This document shows, piece by piece, positions 15,003 through 23,154 of a stretch of 64,000 nucleotides of DNA. Position 1 is the stretch's first letter. Each line of letters opens with the position of its first letter. This stretch comes from Desulfovibrionaceae bacterium (GTDB lineage Bacteria; Desulfobacterota; Desulfovibrionia; Desulfovibrionales; Desulfovibrionaceae): the NCBI GenBank assembly GCA_009782775.1, contig WRIL01000001.1, forward strand, positions 1 through 64,000, given 5' to 3'. The notes under the pieces were generated by a model that saw only the letters and a program-made list of their open reading frames with translations, ran no database searches and was not told the DNA's origin. Both the position numbers and the translations under genes were made by a program.

Positions 15003-15754
15003 TGATGGATCTGGGACTCTCCCCCAAAGCTTACCGCAAATGCCTGCTACGCAGCAGTATGCTGAATTTTCTGTACTCCGAACCGGGGGAGCAAAGCTTG
15101 GGCTTTTTATATTCCATCATGCCGGGGCTGCGCGACCTGCACCGGGACGACCAAGCCTTTGCTCAAAGCTGCGCCCGTTATGCCCGACATTTCAAATGCC
15201 ATTCGCTCTGGGCCCCTTTTCTGGCCGGAGCCTTCCTCCGCCAGGAGCGCCAATTCGCCGGCGGCGGATCAACCCCGGATCCGATCCTGCCCTTGCAGCG
15301 CACCCTGCTCAATTCACTCTCGGCCCTTGGGGATTCTTTTTTCAACGGGAGCCTGCTGATTATGCTCACCCTCAGCCTAGCCTGCCTGGCCGTTCTGGGC
15401 TGGACAACGACCCTGGCCTGGCTGGCTCTGGCCTGGTTCATGCTCAGTTTTCTCTTTAAGTGGTTTTCCTTCCACCTGGGGCTGGCCAGGGGGTTCCCCT
15501 GCCTGCGGCATGTCTGGAGGCTGCGGCTGGCAGACAAGGCCGCCTGGCTGAAATGCTGCAACGCCCTGCTGCTCTGTCTGTTATTGGTCCTGTTGCTGCG
15601 GCCTGAAGAGAACCCGCTCTTCCTGGTCCAAACCGCCAGGGACTGGTTTTTGCCCGTGGCCGCGCTGATCTTCACCGGCGGACTCATCGCCCGCCTGCAT
15701 CTGCCGCGTCTGCCTCTTATCTGCGCCTGGTCGCTGATTATCGCATTGCTTTAA
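15002..15754 (+). CDS. PTS EIID component, mannose family
   Basis: The 250-residue protein resembles EIID of mannose-type phosphotransferase systems. It has an N-terminal cytoplasmic segment with QSLGFLYSIMPGLRDLHRDD and FKCHSLWAPFLAGAFL, then four hydrophobic helices (around 118-140, 143-160, 190-205, 215-250). EIID normally works with EIIC as the membrane channel. It is smaller than E. coli ManZ (about 285) and no EIIC, EIIB or EIIA gene is nearby. Its position directly before HPr and EI points to a PTS that has been reduced or split in the genome. Confidence 0.8.
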   Translation: MMDLGLSPKAYRKCLLRSSMLNFLYSEPGEQSLGFLYSIMPGLRDLHRDDQAFAQSCARYARHFKCHSLWAPFLAGAFLRQERQFAGGGSTPDPILPLQRTLLNSLSALGDSFFNGSLLIMLTLSLACLAVLGWTTTLAWLALAWFMLSFLFKWFSFHLGLARGFPCLRHVWRLRLADKAAWLKCCNALLLCLLLVLLLRPEENPLFLVQTARDWFLPVAALIFTGGLIARLHLPRLPLICAWSLIIALL

Positions 15755-15828
15755 GAGTGGCTGGACAGCATGCATCCTTGGGTATAGGTAAAGGCGTTTT
15801 ATGTATTTTCAGGAAAAACGGACAACCC

Positions 15829-16128
15829 ATGGCGCATAATACGGAATATCAGGCAGAAATTGAAACCGAAGTGATCTTTACGGCCACGGTGACGGTTTTG
15901 AACGATTGGGGGTTGCACGCCCGACCGGCGGCCAACCTAGCCAGGATCGCCCAAGGTTTTGCGGCGGATATCTATCTGAACGCGGGCGAGCACAACGCCA
16001 ATGCCAAAAGCATTCTGGATATTCTCACCCTGGCCGCCACCCGCCATACCACGCTGACGCTCACCTGTCTGGGGACGGAGGCCAAGGAGGCCGGCGAGGC
16101 CATACTGCGCTTTTTTGCCGGAAAATGA
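15829..16128 (+). CDS. ptsH: Phosphocarrier protein HPr
   Basis: The 99-residue protein has the HPr active site NDWGLHARPAANLARIA with H30 as the phosphorylated residue. NAKSILDILTLAA carries S61, the position of the regulatory serine. An N-terminal extension of about 14 residues precedes the usual HPr start. HPr takes phosphate from EI and passes it to EII proteins or regulators. ATG 15829 is preferred; a GTG at 15757 in the same frame would add 24 residues. It ends one base before the EI start. Confidence 0.92.
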   Translation: MAHNTEYQAEIETEVIFTATVTVLNDWGLHARPAANLARIAQGFAADIYLNAGEHNANAKSILDILTLAATRHTTLTLTCLGTEAKEAGEAILRFFAGK

Positions 16129-16129
16129 C

Positions 16130-17920
16130 ATGAAAGAAAACCTTAAGAAACACCGCATCCTCACCGGCGTGGCCGCTTCCTCCGGCATAGCCGTGGGCCG
16201 GGCGCTCTTTATCAACCGCGCCTCCGGAGGTTCTTTTTCCACGGAAATCATCCACCCCAAGCATTTCGTCCGTGAAGAAAAACGCCTGGAGCGAGCAGTC
16301 GCGGATCAGGCCTGTGAATTTGAAAACGCCGAGACCAAGGTCCGCGGAATGTCACAAGAACAGTCGGATCTGCTGGAGGCCTACAGCATGATCTGCCGTG
16401 ACCCCAAACTCATGGAGCTGGCCCGCAAGGCCATCCGCCAGGATCGTCTGCCGGCCGGGCTGGCCTGGGAAAAGGCCGTGCGGTCGGTTCTGAAATCTTT
16501 TGAAAAAATTGACGTGCCCTATCTGCGTGAACGGGCCGAAGATGTAAAAAGCGTGGGGTCACGCGTGGCCGCGCGCTTACGCGGACGTAAGGCCGAACCT
16601 TCCCCGGCCTTGGGGTGCCGCGTTATCATGGCCCATGACCTAACCCCGGCGGACACCCTGGCCCTGGCTCCGGAAAACATCCTGGCTCTGGCCACGGAAA
16701 TGGGCGGGCAGACTTCGCATACCGGCATCCTGGCCAGGGGGCAGCGTCTGCCTTGCGTGGTGGGGGTCACCGGGCTGGAAGAAGCGGCCAGGGACGGGGC
16801 CATGGTCATCGTGGACGGAATCCGCGGGCTAGTGATCGTAAACCCCATGCCGGATGAACTGGCGGCCTACCAGAAAAAACAGGAACTGCTCAATCTTTTC
16901 GAGGCGCGTCTCCGCCAGGAGGCGCATCTGCCCGCCAAAACCGAGGACGGATGCCGGGTCCGGGTGTACGGCAACATCGAGACCACTAATGACGCCTTAC
17001 GCATCCGGGATCTGGGCGGCGAAGGCATCGGCCTGTACCGCACGGAATTCGGCTATCTCTCCAGGCTGGATCTGCCCACGGAAGAAGAGCTGTACGCCGA
17101 CTACACCCGGATCGTCCGCGGCATGGCCCCGGATCGTGTGGTGCTGCGCACCCTGGATATCGGCGCGGACAAAAGTCTGGCCGGCATCCCCAAACTGGAG
17201 GAAAGCAACCCGGTCCTGGGACTGCGCTCCATCCGCCTCTCTCTGTATTGCCCGGACCTGCTCCGCAGCCAGTGCCGGGCCATCCTGCGCGCCGCGACCC
17301 ATGGCAACGCGGCGCTGATGTTCCCCATGGTTTCCGGACTGCGCGAATTACGCCAGGCCAAGGGCATTATTGAAGAAGCGCGCCGGGAGTTGCTGGAGAG
17401 AGGGGAACCCTGCGCGGAGAACTTGCCCGTGGGCGTAATGATCGAACTGCCCTCCTCCGTATTCCTCGCCCCAGCCCTGGCCAAGGAAGCGGATTTCTTC
17501 AGCATCGGCTCCAACGACCTCATCCAGTATATCCTGGGAGTGGACCGGGAAAACAAATATGTTTCCTACCTGTACCAGCCCCTGCACAGCGCGGTGCTCG
17601 AGGCCGTCCGCCAGGTGGTCGAGGCCGCCCGTCAGGCCGGCATCCGGGTCAGCGTGTGCGGGGAAATGGCTTCAGATCCCTTCTGCCTGCCGCTGCTTAT
17701 GGCTATGGGCATTGACGAATTTTCCGTCACCCCCCAGGCCATCCCCATCCTCAAATACCTGATCCGGCGGCTGAATATGCCGGAATTGCGCAAACTCCTG
17801 GCCCAGGTTTATGACAAGGTCTCCACCGAGACCACCAGGCGCCTGATGGAAAAATACATGAACGGCCGCTTCAGCCAGGAGCTACAGTTCATCAACCTGG
17901 GCGCAAAGGAGGACGCGTGA
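16130..17920 (+). CDS. ptsI: Phosphoenolpyruvate-protein phosphotransferase, enzyme I
   Basis: The 596-residue protein has the complete EI layout. An N-terminal domain starts LTGVAASSGIAVGRA; the phosphorylated His is H197 in MGGQTSHTGILARG. The C-terminal PEP-binding barrel has LYRTEFGYL, LRTLDIGADK and the active-site Cys in VCGEMASDPF. EI uses PEP to phosphorylate HPr. ATG 16130 is chosen over 16115 because it follows the HPr stop directly and gives the standard N-terminus. It overlaps smpB by 4 bases. Confidence 0.96.
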   Translation: MKENLKKHRILTGVAASSGIAVGRALFINRASGGSFSTEIIHPKHFVREEKRLERAVADQACEFENAETKVRGMSQEQSDLLEAYSMICRDPKLMELARKAIRQDRLPAGLAWEKAVRSVLKSFEKIDVPYLRERAEDVKSVGSRVAARLRGRKAEPSPALGCRVIMAHDLTPADTLALAPENILALATEMGGQTSHTGILARGQRLPCVVGVTGLEEAARDGAMVIVDGIRGLVIVNPMPDELAAYQKKQELLNLFEARLRQEAHLPAKTEDGCRVRVYGNIETTNDALRIRDLGGEGIGLYRTEFGYLSRLDLPTEEELYADYTRIVRGMAPDRVVLRTLDIGADKSLAGIPKLEESNPVLGLRSIRLSLYCPDLLRSQCRAILRAATHGNAALMFPMVSGLRELRQAKGIIEEARRELLERGEPCAENLPVGVMIELPSSVFLAPALAKEADFFSIGSNDLIQYILGVDRENKYVSYLYQPLHSAVLEAVRQVVEAARQAGIRVSVCGEMASDPFCLPLLMAMGIDEFSVTPQAIPILKYLIRRLNMPELRKLLAQVYDKVSTETTRRLMEKYMNGRFSQELQFINLGAKEDA

Positions 17921-18375
17921 ACTCCAAAAAACCGGGGCCCCCCCAACTGGTCCAGAACAGAAAAGCCAGGCATGAATACGAACTGCTGGATTTCTTTGAA
18001 GCCGGCCTGGCCCTCCTTGGCCCGGAGGTAAAAAGCATCCGGAACGGCCTGGCCAGTTTTCACGACGCCTATGTATCTTTCCGCCAAGGAGAGGCCTTTG
18101 TGCTGGGTCTGCGCATAGCCCCTTACGCCAATGCCGGCTATGACCGCCCCAACCCGGATCGGGAAATAAAACTCCTGCTCCACGCCTCGGAAATCCGCCT
18201 GCTCAGCGCCAAAGTGGAGCAGAAGGGCCTGACCGTGGTTCCCCTGAACCTGCATCTCCGCCACGGACGCATCAAACTGGAACTGGCCCTGGCCCGGGGC
18301 AGGAAATTGCACGACCAGCGCCAGGCCCTCAGAGAAGCCGCGGAGCAGCGCGATCTGCAACGTGAAAGATTTTAG
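17917..18375 (+). CDS. smpB: SsrA-binding protein SmpB
   Basis: The 152-residue protein shows all SmpB landmarks: NRKARHEYELLDFFEAGLAL, then GPEVKSIRNGLASFHDAYVS, and the C-terminal LARGRKLHDQRQALREAAEQ with the basic tail that enters the decoding centre. SmpB carries tmRNA to stalled ribosomes. It starts within the EI stop (ATGA). It ends 3 bases from the convergent hypF with no terminator between. Confidence 0.97.
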   Translation: MNSKKPGPPQLVQNRKARHEYELLDFFEAGLALLGPEVKSIRNGLASFHDAYVSFRQGEAFVLGLRIAPYANAGYDRPNPDREIKLLLHASEIRLLSAKVEQKGLTVVPLNLHLRHGRIKLELALARGRKLHDQRQALREAAEQRDLQRERF

Positions 18376-18378
18376 GCC

Positions 18379-20781
18379 TTACCGCCCCATCACCGCCCAG
18401 ACCACCTGACCGTAAGCAATGCAGGCATCGCCCGGAGGCAGTTGCTTGTGGCTCAGAGGGATGAGCCCGCGGCGACGCAATTTTTCCCGCAGGAGCAGGT
18501 GCAGGCTGAGGTTTTGCATCACCCCGCCGCTCAGTCCCACCAATGATGTGCCGCTGATCCTGCTTCCGGCCAGGGCCAGATCCGCCAGACCCTCGGCCAG
18601 AGACCAATGAAAGGCGCGGGCCAGCATGGCGCGTCTCGCTTCATCCAAAGGCGGACGGGCCGCCTCATACAGGGCGCGGAAGAGGACATGCGTATCCAGG
18701 ATCAGGCGCGGGCCAGGGCCTGGATTATCTTCCAGCGCCTGCAACACCGGGCAAAGGAGGCGCAAGGCGCGGCCGGCTGCGAAATCGGCATAGAGTTCCA
18801 GGCAGGGAAGCGGTGCAGCCAGCCCGTAATACTGGGCTTCCTCAAGGCGGACGGCCGCCTGCCCCTCATAGCTGGTCTCCAGGCAGAGACCGAGGAGTGC
18901 GGAAACCGCGTCAAAGAGGCGGCCCGCCCCGCTGCTGCGCGGACTGTTCAGCCCCAGGCGCAACAGATCCGGGATCCGGACGGCGGTTTTTTCCTCCAGG
19001 AGCAGCCAGGGCAACGGCGCATCCCCGGACAGGCCAAGACGCAGGATCAGGGCCTGGGCGATACGCCAGGGGGCGCGAACCGCCGCTTCGCCTCCGGGTA
19101 AATCCAGGGGAGCGAGGCTCCCCAGGCGGGTAATCTCCGGAGCCCTGCCGGGGCGGGCCTTATCTACAAAGAGCAGTTCCCCTCCCCAGATGTGCCCCTC
19201 CGGATTGATCTCCGCCGGGGCGAAACCCGCGCCGTCCAGAGTCAGGGCCAGAGCCGGGCCATATTGCCGGTTTTCGGCCAGCACCGCTAAAGCATGGGCG
19301 AAATGGTGGGGCAGACGCAAAAGGGGCAGGTTCTCCCTGGCCGCTCCATAATGAAAATCAGGATGGGCATCGGCCACCTGGATTTGCGGGTTGACCTGCA
19401 AGAGTTCGGCCAGATGCAGAGCGCATTCCTCCTGAAAGACGCCGGCCCGCTGATTCCGCAGATCCCCGATGTGCTGCCCGACAAAGGCCTCGCTCCCCCG
19501 GCTCAGACAGACGGTGTTTTTCAGTTCCGCTCCCAGGCCGAGCGCGCAGGGCGCACCCTCGGACTCCGGCAGGGGCAGAGGCAGGGGGACGAAACCCCTG
19601 GCCCGACGAAAAAAGATACTCTCCGGATCCTCCCCGGACTGTGCCGGGCGGATCACCGAGTCGTCCACCCGCACCAGGATATCCCGGTCATGGAACAAAA
19701 AATCCTCCGCCAGGCCGTCCAGCCGCTCCAGGGCCTCCCGGTTGCCCAGAGCGATGGGTTCATCCTCCCGGTTGCCCGAGGTCATCACCAACGCCGCGGG
19801 TCTATCCGGGCGCAGTTCGGCGCAGTCTCGCAAAAGCAGGTGGTGCAGCGGGGTATAGGGGAGCATCACCCCCACCTGACGCCCGTCCGGGGCGATGAGC
19901 CCGCTCAAGGGGGAATCCTGGAGCCGCGTACAGAGGACAATGGGGCGTTCCGGGCTCTCCAGCAGCCTTTTTTCCAGGGAGCCCAGGCGAGCCAGAGTAG
20001 AAGCGGCCTCCAGGTCCACAACCATGACGGCCAGGGGCTTGTGCGGCCGGCGCTTGGCCGCGCGCAGGCGGGCCACCGCCTGAGTCTCCAGGGCATCGCA
20101 GGCCAGATGAAAACCGCCCAGCCCCTTGATGGCGGCAATGCGCCCGGCCAGAAGCCGCCTGGCCAGTTCCCGCAGAGCCTCTTCCGGAGGTGAGGAAGCT
20201 CTGGGCGGCGGGATGAGCTGGAGACGCGGGCCGCAGAGCGGACAGGCGTTGGGCTGGGCATGAAAGCGCCGGTCACCGGGGTCCGCATACTCTCTGGCGC
20301 ATTCCCGGCAAAGGGGAAAGCAGGACATGGAGGTTCTGTCACGGTCATAGGGCAGCCCCGCGGTCAGGCTGTAACGCGGCCCGCAGTTGGTGCAGTTGGT
20401 GAAGGGATAGCGGAAACGCCGGTCGCCGGGAGTCAGGATGTCGCGCAGACAGTCCGGGCAGGTGGCCGTATCCGGGCCGATCAGGGCCTCCGGCTCTCCT
20501 CCCTCCCCGCTCGCCGCAATGCTGAAGCCGGATTCCCCGGCCAGCGCCGGCAGCTCCCGCTCCCGGCAGGAGGCGATGCCGGCCAGAGGGGGCAGTTCCG
20601 CCCGCAGGGCCAAGGCAAAGGCGGCCAGGCCCTCATCGGTTCCCTGGATCTCAAGCCATACGCCCTCGGGAGAATTGCGCACCAGGCCGCTCAAGGCATA
20701 ACGCCCGGCCAAACGGTAGACAAAGGGGCGGAAACCCACTCCCTGCACCCGGCCGGTAATGCTGAATCCCTTGCGTCGCAT
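18379..20781 (-). CDS. hypF: Carbamoyltransferase HypF, hydrogenase maturation
   Basis: The 800-residue protein builds the cyanide ligands of [NiFe]-hydrogenases from carbamoyl phosphate, together with HypE. Domains in order: acylphosphatase (GRVQGVGFRPFVYRLA near residue 10), two zinc fingers (CPDC...CTNCGPRY and CREC...CPLCGPRL), a YrdC-like domain (GRIAAIKGLGGFHLACDA) and a Kae1-like C-terminal domain. The upstream in-frame extension to 21369 is rejected: it crosses the lipoprotein gene and the family starts at MRRKGFSITG. No other hyp or hydrogenase gene is in the window. Confidence 0.95.
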   Translation of the reverse strand: MRRKGFSITGRVQGVGFRPFVYRLAGRYALSGLVRNSPEGVWLEIQGTDEGLAAFALALRAELPPLAGIASCRERELPALAGESGFSIAASGEGGEPEALIGPDTATCPDCLRDILTPGDRRFRYPFTNCTNCGPRYSLTAGLPYDRDRTSMSCFPLCRECAREYADPGDRRFHAQPNACPLCGPRLQLIPPPRASSPPEEALRELARRLLAGRIAAIKGLGGFHLACDALETQAVARLRAAKRRPHKPLAVMVVDLEAASTLARLGSLEKRLLESPERPIVLCTRLQDSPLSGLIAPDGRQVGVMLPYTPLHHLLLRDCAELRPDRPAALVMTSGNREDEPIALGNREALERLDGLAEDFLFHDRDILVRVDDSVIRPAQSGEDPESIFFRRARGFVPLPLPLPESEGAPCALGLGAELKNTVCLSRGSEAFVGQHIGDLRNQRAGVFQEECALHLAELLQVNPQIQVADAHPDFHYGAARENLPLLRLPHHFAHALAVLAENRQYGPALALTLDGAGFAPAEINPEGHIWGGELLFVDKARPGRAPEITRLGSLAPLDLPGGEAAVRAPWRIAQALILRLGLSGDAPLPWLLLEEKTAVRIPDLLRLGLNSPRSSGAGRLFDAVSALLGLCLETSYEGQAAVRLEEAQYYGLAAPLPCLELYADFAAGRALRLLCPVLQALEDNPGPGPRLILDTHVLFRALYEAARPPLDEARRAMLARAFHWSLAEGLADLALAGSRISGTSLVGLSGGVMQNLSLHLLLREKLRRRGLIPLSHKQLPPGDACIAYGQVVWAVMGR

Positions 20782-20907
20782 CCTTGACGGATAACTCAAT
20801 TCACGCCTGGGGGGAAGGCGTTCGCTGGTGAACTTGCCATCCGCCGGGAAATGGCATAGTAACGGATTCTGAATTGTTTCGGCGTTGCGGCCGGAAGGGA
20901 GAGCGAC

Positions 20908-21222
20908 ATGAGAAAAAATTTTTTGGCCTTCATCCTGGTCTTGGCTTTGCTCATGGCTGGCTGCGGCGGAGTGACTTCCCCGGTGTCCGGGTCGCTTTAC
21001 ACCAACCTGAAAGGCCCCGGCTATGAGAACGCCGCCGGGGAATACAGCAAGGTGGGTGAAGCCGAGTGCACCGGCTACCTCGGTCTGGTGGCTGTAGGCG
21101 ATTGCAGCGTGGAAACGGCGGCCAGAAATGGCGGCCTGAGCACGGTGAAGTTTGTGGACTACAAGGCGCACAGCATCCTGGGCATTGTCAATACCTACAC
21201 CACCGTGGTGTATGGCGACTGA
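20908..21222 (+). CDS. TRL-like family lipoprotein
   Basis: The 104-residue product has a lipoprotein signal: MRKN, a hydrophobic run FLAFILVLALLM and lipobox AGC with the lipidated Cys at residue 19. The mature part matches TRL-like proteins (SGSLYTNLKGPG, then GEAECTGYLGLVAVGDCSVE, then VKFVDYKAHSILGIVNTYTT). The two further Cys may form a disulfide. The function is unknown. GGGAG precedes the ATG. A possible TTGCCA/CATAGT promoter pair lies at 20834-20860 with a short 15-base spacer. Confidence 0.85.
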   Translation: MRKNFLAFILVLALLMAGCGGVTSPVSGSLYTNLKGPGYENAAGEYSKVGEAECTGYLGLVAVGDCSVETAARNGGLSTVKFVDYKAHSILGIVNTYTTVVYGD

Positions 21223-21235
21223 TTCGAGGCTAACC

Positions 21236-21727
21236 ATGCGCAAGGCGGCAATTTTCATGGGCAGCAAGTCCGATGAGGAAACAGTGCGCCCCTGTGCGGA
21301 ACTGCTCAAACAGTTGGGTGTGCCGCATATCTTCGCCATCACCTCGGCCCACCGTACCCCGGAACGCACCGAGACTCTGGTGCGCGAGCTGGAGGCCGAA
21401 GGCTGCGGGGTTTACATCTGCGCCGCCGGTATGGCCGCGCACCTGGCTGGCGCGGTGGCCGCCCGCACCATCCGTCCGGTAATAGGCATCCCCCTGAGCA
21501 GCGGGAACCTGGGCGGTCTGGACGCCCTCTTCTCCACCGTGATGATGCCTTCCGGCTTCCCCGTGGCCACCGTGGCCCTGGACAAGGCCGGCGCGCGCAA
21601 CGCGGCCTGGCTGGCCGCCCAGATCCTGGCCCTGGAAGATCAAAGCTTGGCGGAACGCCTGCTCAAGGCCAGGGCCGCCATGCGGGAGGAAGTGGAAAAG
21701 GCCGCCGTAAGCGACGCGCTTGGATAG
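21236..21727 (+). CDS. purE: N5-carboxyaminoimidazole ribonucleotide mutase PurE
   Basis: The 163-residue class I PurE converts N5-CAIR to CAIR in purine synthesis. Landmarks are [30 protein letters not shown] with the catalytic His, [20 protein letters not shown], and [23 protein letters not shown] 21236 gives the normal N-terminus; longer forms run into the lipoprotein gene. It sits 13 bases after the lipoprotein and 3 bases before the PFK-2/FBPase-2 gene, forming one unit. PurK is not present here. Confidence 0.95.
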   Translation: MRKAAIFMGSKSDEETVRPCAELLKQLGVPHIFAITSAHRTPERTETLVRELEAEGCGVYICAAGMAAHLAGAVAARTIRPVIGIPLSSGNLGGLDALFSTVMMPSGFPVATVALDKAGARNAAWLAAQILALEDQSLAERLLKARAAMREEVEKAAVSDALG

Positions 21728-21730
21728 CCT

Positions 21731-22942
21731 GTGTCGCATCTGTATATAGCGCTGGTGGGATTGCCGGCCAGGGGCAAATCCTTTCTGGCCGCCCGCCTGC
21801 TGGAAGGTTTGGAGGCCGACGGGCTGAAAGTCCGCCTGTTCAATAACGGGGATCTACGCCGGAGCAGGCTGGGCGCGGCCTCTTCCCTGCCGGAATTTTA
21901 CGCCCCTGAAAATGAGTCGGCGCGCCGGCAAAGAGAGGAACTGGCCAGGATCAACATGGAGCAGGCCAGGGATTTCCTGGCTGGCGGCGGAAATGTGGCC
22001 GTGCTGGACGCGGCCAACATCAGCCGCCAAAGACGGCGCGTTCTTGAAGAAAACCTGACGGACGCGCCCATTTTGTTCATTGAATGTATCAATAACGATG
22101 CGGAACTGCTCGAGGCGAGCATCGAACGCAAGGCCGGACTGCCCGAATTTTCCGGATTCGGCCTGGCCGCGGCCAAGGAGAGCTTCGTGCGGCGCATCGG
22201 CTACTATGAGCGGCTGTATGCGCCCTTGCGGGAAGAAAGGCATTTCGTCCGGGTGGAAACGCTGCACAACCGCATCCTGGAAGAGCGCGACTGCGCCGGC
22301 ATTCCCTTTTACATCCAGATCCGCGACATTTTGGTTTCCGACTGGGTGCGCCATCTCTATCTCTTGCGGCACGGACAAAGCGAATACAACGCCCAGAATC
22401 GCATAGGCGGCGATTCCGGCCTGACCGGCAAGGGCCGTAAACAAGCCGAAGCTCTGGCCGCCCATTTCCAACCCTTTGACCTACCTTATATTTTCACATC
22501 CTCCCGCAAGCGGGCCAAGGAAACCGCCGCCCCACTGCTGCAAGGACATCCCGGCAGCATCCACATCATGCTCCCGGAATTTGACGAAATCAGCGCCGGG
22601 GAATGCGAAGGCATGAGCTATACGGAGATCCGCCGGAATTTACCCAAGGAATACGCCGCCCGCCAGGCTGATAAATACGCCTATGTCTATCCAGGCGGAG
22701 AGGGTTACATCACCTTGAAAGACCGGGTGGGCAAAGGTTTCCGCAAGGCCCTGTTCCTCTCCGGGGCCGCGCCGGGGATCGTGATTATCGGACACCAGGC
22801 CATCAACCGGATGATCCTCTCCCTGTTCTTTTTCCGCCGGAACGAGTCCGTGCCGTACATCTATGTGCCGCAGAACGAATACTTCCACATCGTGTCCACC
22901 CATCGCCAGACCCTGCTGGAGCTGGTGCGTTTTACCGAATAA
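21731..22942 (+). CDS. Bifunctional 6-phosphofructo-2-kinase / fructose-2,6-bisphosphatase-like protein
   Basis: The 403-residue protein reproduces the animal and fungal PFKFB layout. The kinase half has Walker A GLPARGKS (10-17), the RLFNNGDLRR segment, LDAANISRQRRR and a PFK-2-type ADAPILFIECINND-like strand. The phosphatase half is a histidine phosphatase: LLRHGQSEYN (H214), NRIGGDSGLTGKGRKQAEAL, FDEISAGECEG (E286) and IIGHQAINR (H355). These are the phosphohistidine, acid and second His of FBPase-2. Such enzymes make and destroy fructose-2,6-bisphosphate, a regulator rare in bacteria. The start is GTG. Whether a bacterial target for F2,6BP exists here is unknown. Confidence 0.85.
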   Translation: MSHLYIALVGLPARGKSFLAARLLEGLEADGLKVRLFNNGDLRRSRLGAASSLPEFYAPENESARRQREELARINMEQARDFLAGGGNVAVLDAANISRQRRRVLEENLTDAPILFIECINNDAELLEASIERKAGLPEFSGFGLAAAKESFVRRIGYYERLYAPLREERHFVRVETLHNRILEERDCAGIPFYIQIRDILVSDWVRHLYLLRHGQSEYNAQNRIGGDSGLTGKGRKQAEALAAHFQPFDLPYIFTSSRKRAKETAAPLLQGHPGSIHIMLPEFDEISAGECEGMSYTEIRRNLPKEYAARQADKYAYVYPGGEGYITLKDRVGKGFRKALFLSGAAPGIVIIGHQAINRMILSLFFFRRNESVPYIYVPQNEYFHIVSTHRQTLLELVRFTE

Positions 22943-23154
22943 TTTTTTTATTTTTCCTTGCTTTTTTATTCTTTACGGGCTAAAGACTTAGGTTCATCAT
23001 TTGTTCTTGCTTTCCAAAATAAATGAACCCCATTCTAAGTATATTGATTTATTCGTAAAGTTATTACAGGCCAAAAGGCCTGTGGCCTTGCCGGTCGCAG
23101 GCCATATTGTTTTTGCGCGGCATATAACGGCGGCGGGCCGCCCCGAGGTGAAAA
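22943..23154 (+). promoter_or_regulatory. rpoB leader region
   Basis: A T-rich stretch after the PFK-2/FBPase-2 stop may end that unit. GGTTCAT (22991-22997) can pair with ATGAACC (23022-23028), and CAGGCC (23067-23072) with GGCCTG (23077-23082) around an AAAA loop. The rplJL genes that normally precede rpoB are absent, so rpoBC must have its own promoter in this stretch. I could not fix its boxes. Confidence 0.4.

Noticed and set aside
15801-15839. Small ORF MYFQEKRTTHGA overlapping the HPr start
   Set aside because: It is 12 codons, has no ribosome-binding site and is simply the other frame of the HPr N-terminus.
20782-21369. Open frame extending HypF to 996 residues
   Set aside because: The extra 196 codons run antisense through the lipoprotein gene and lack any HypF similarity; the family begins at MRRKGF.
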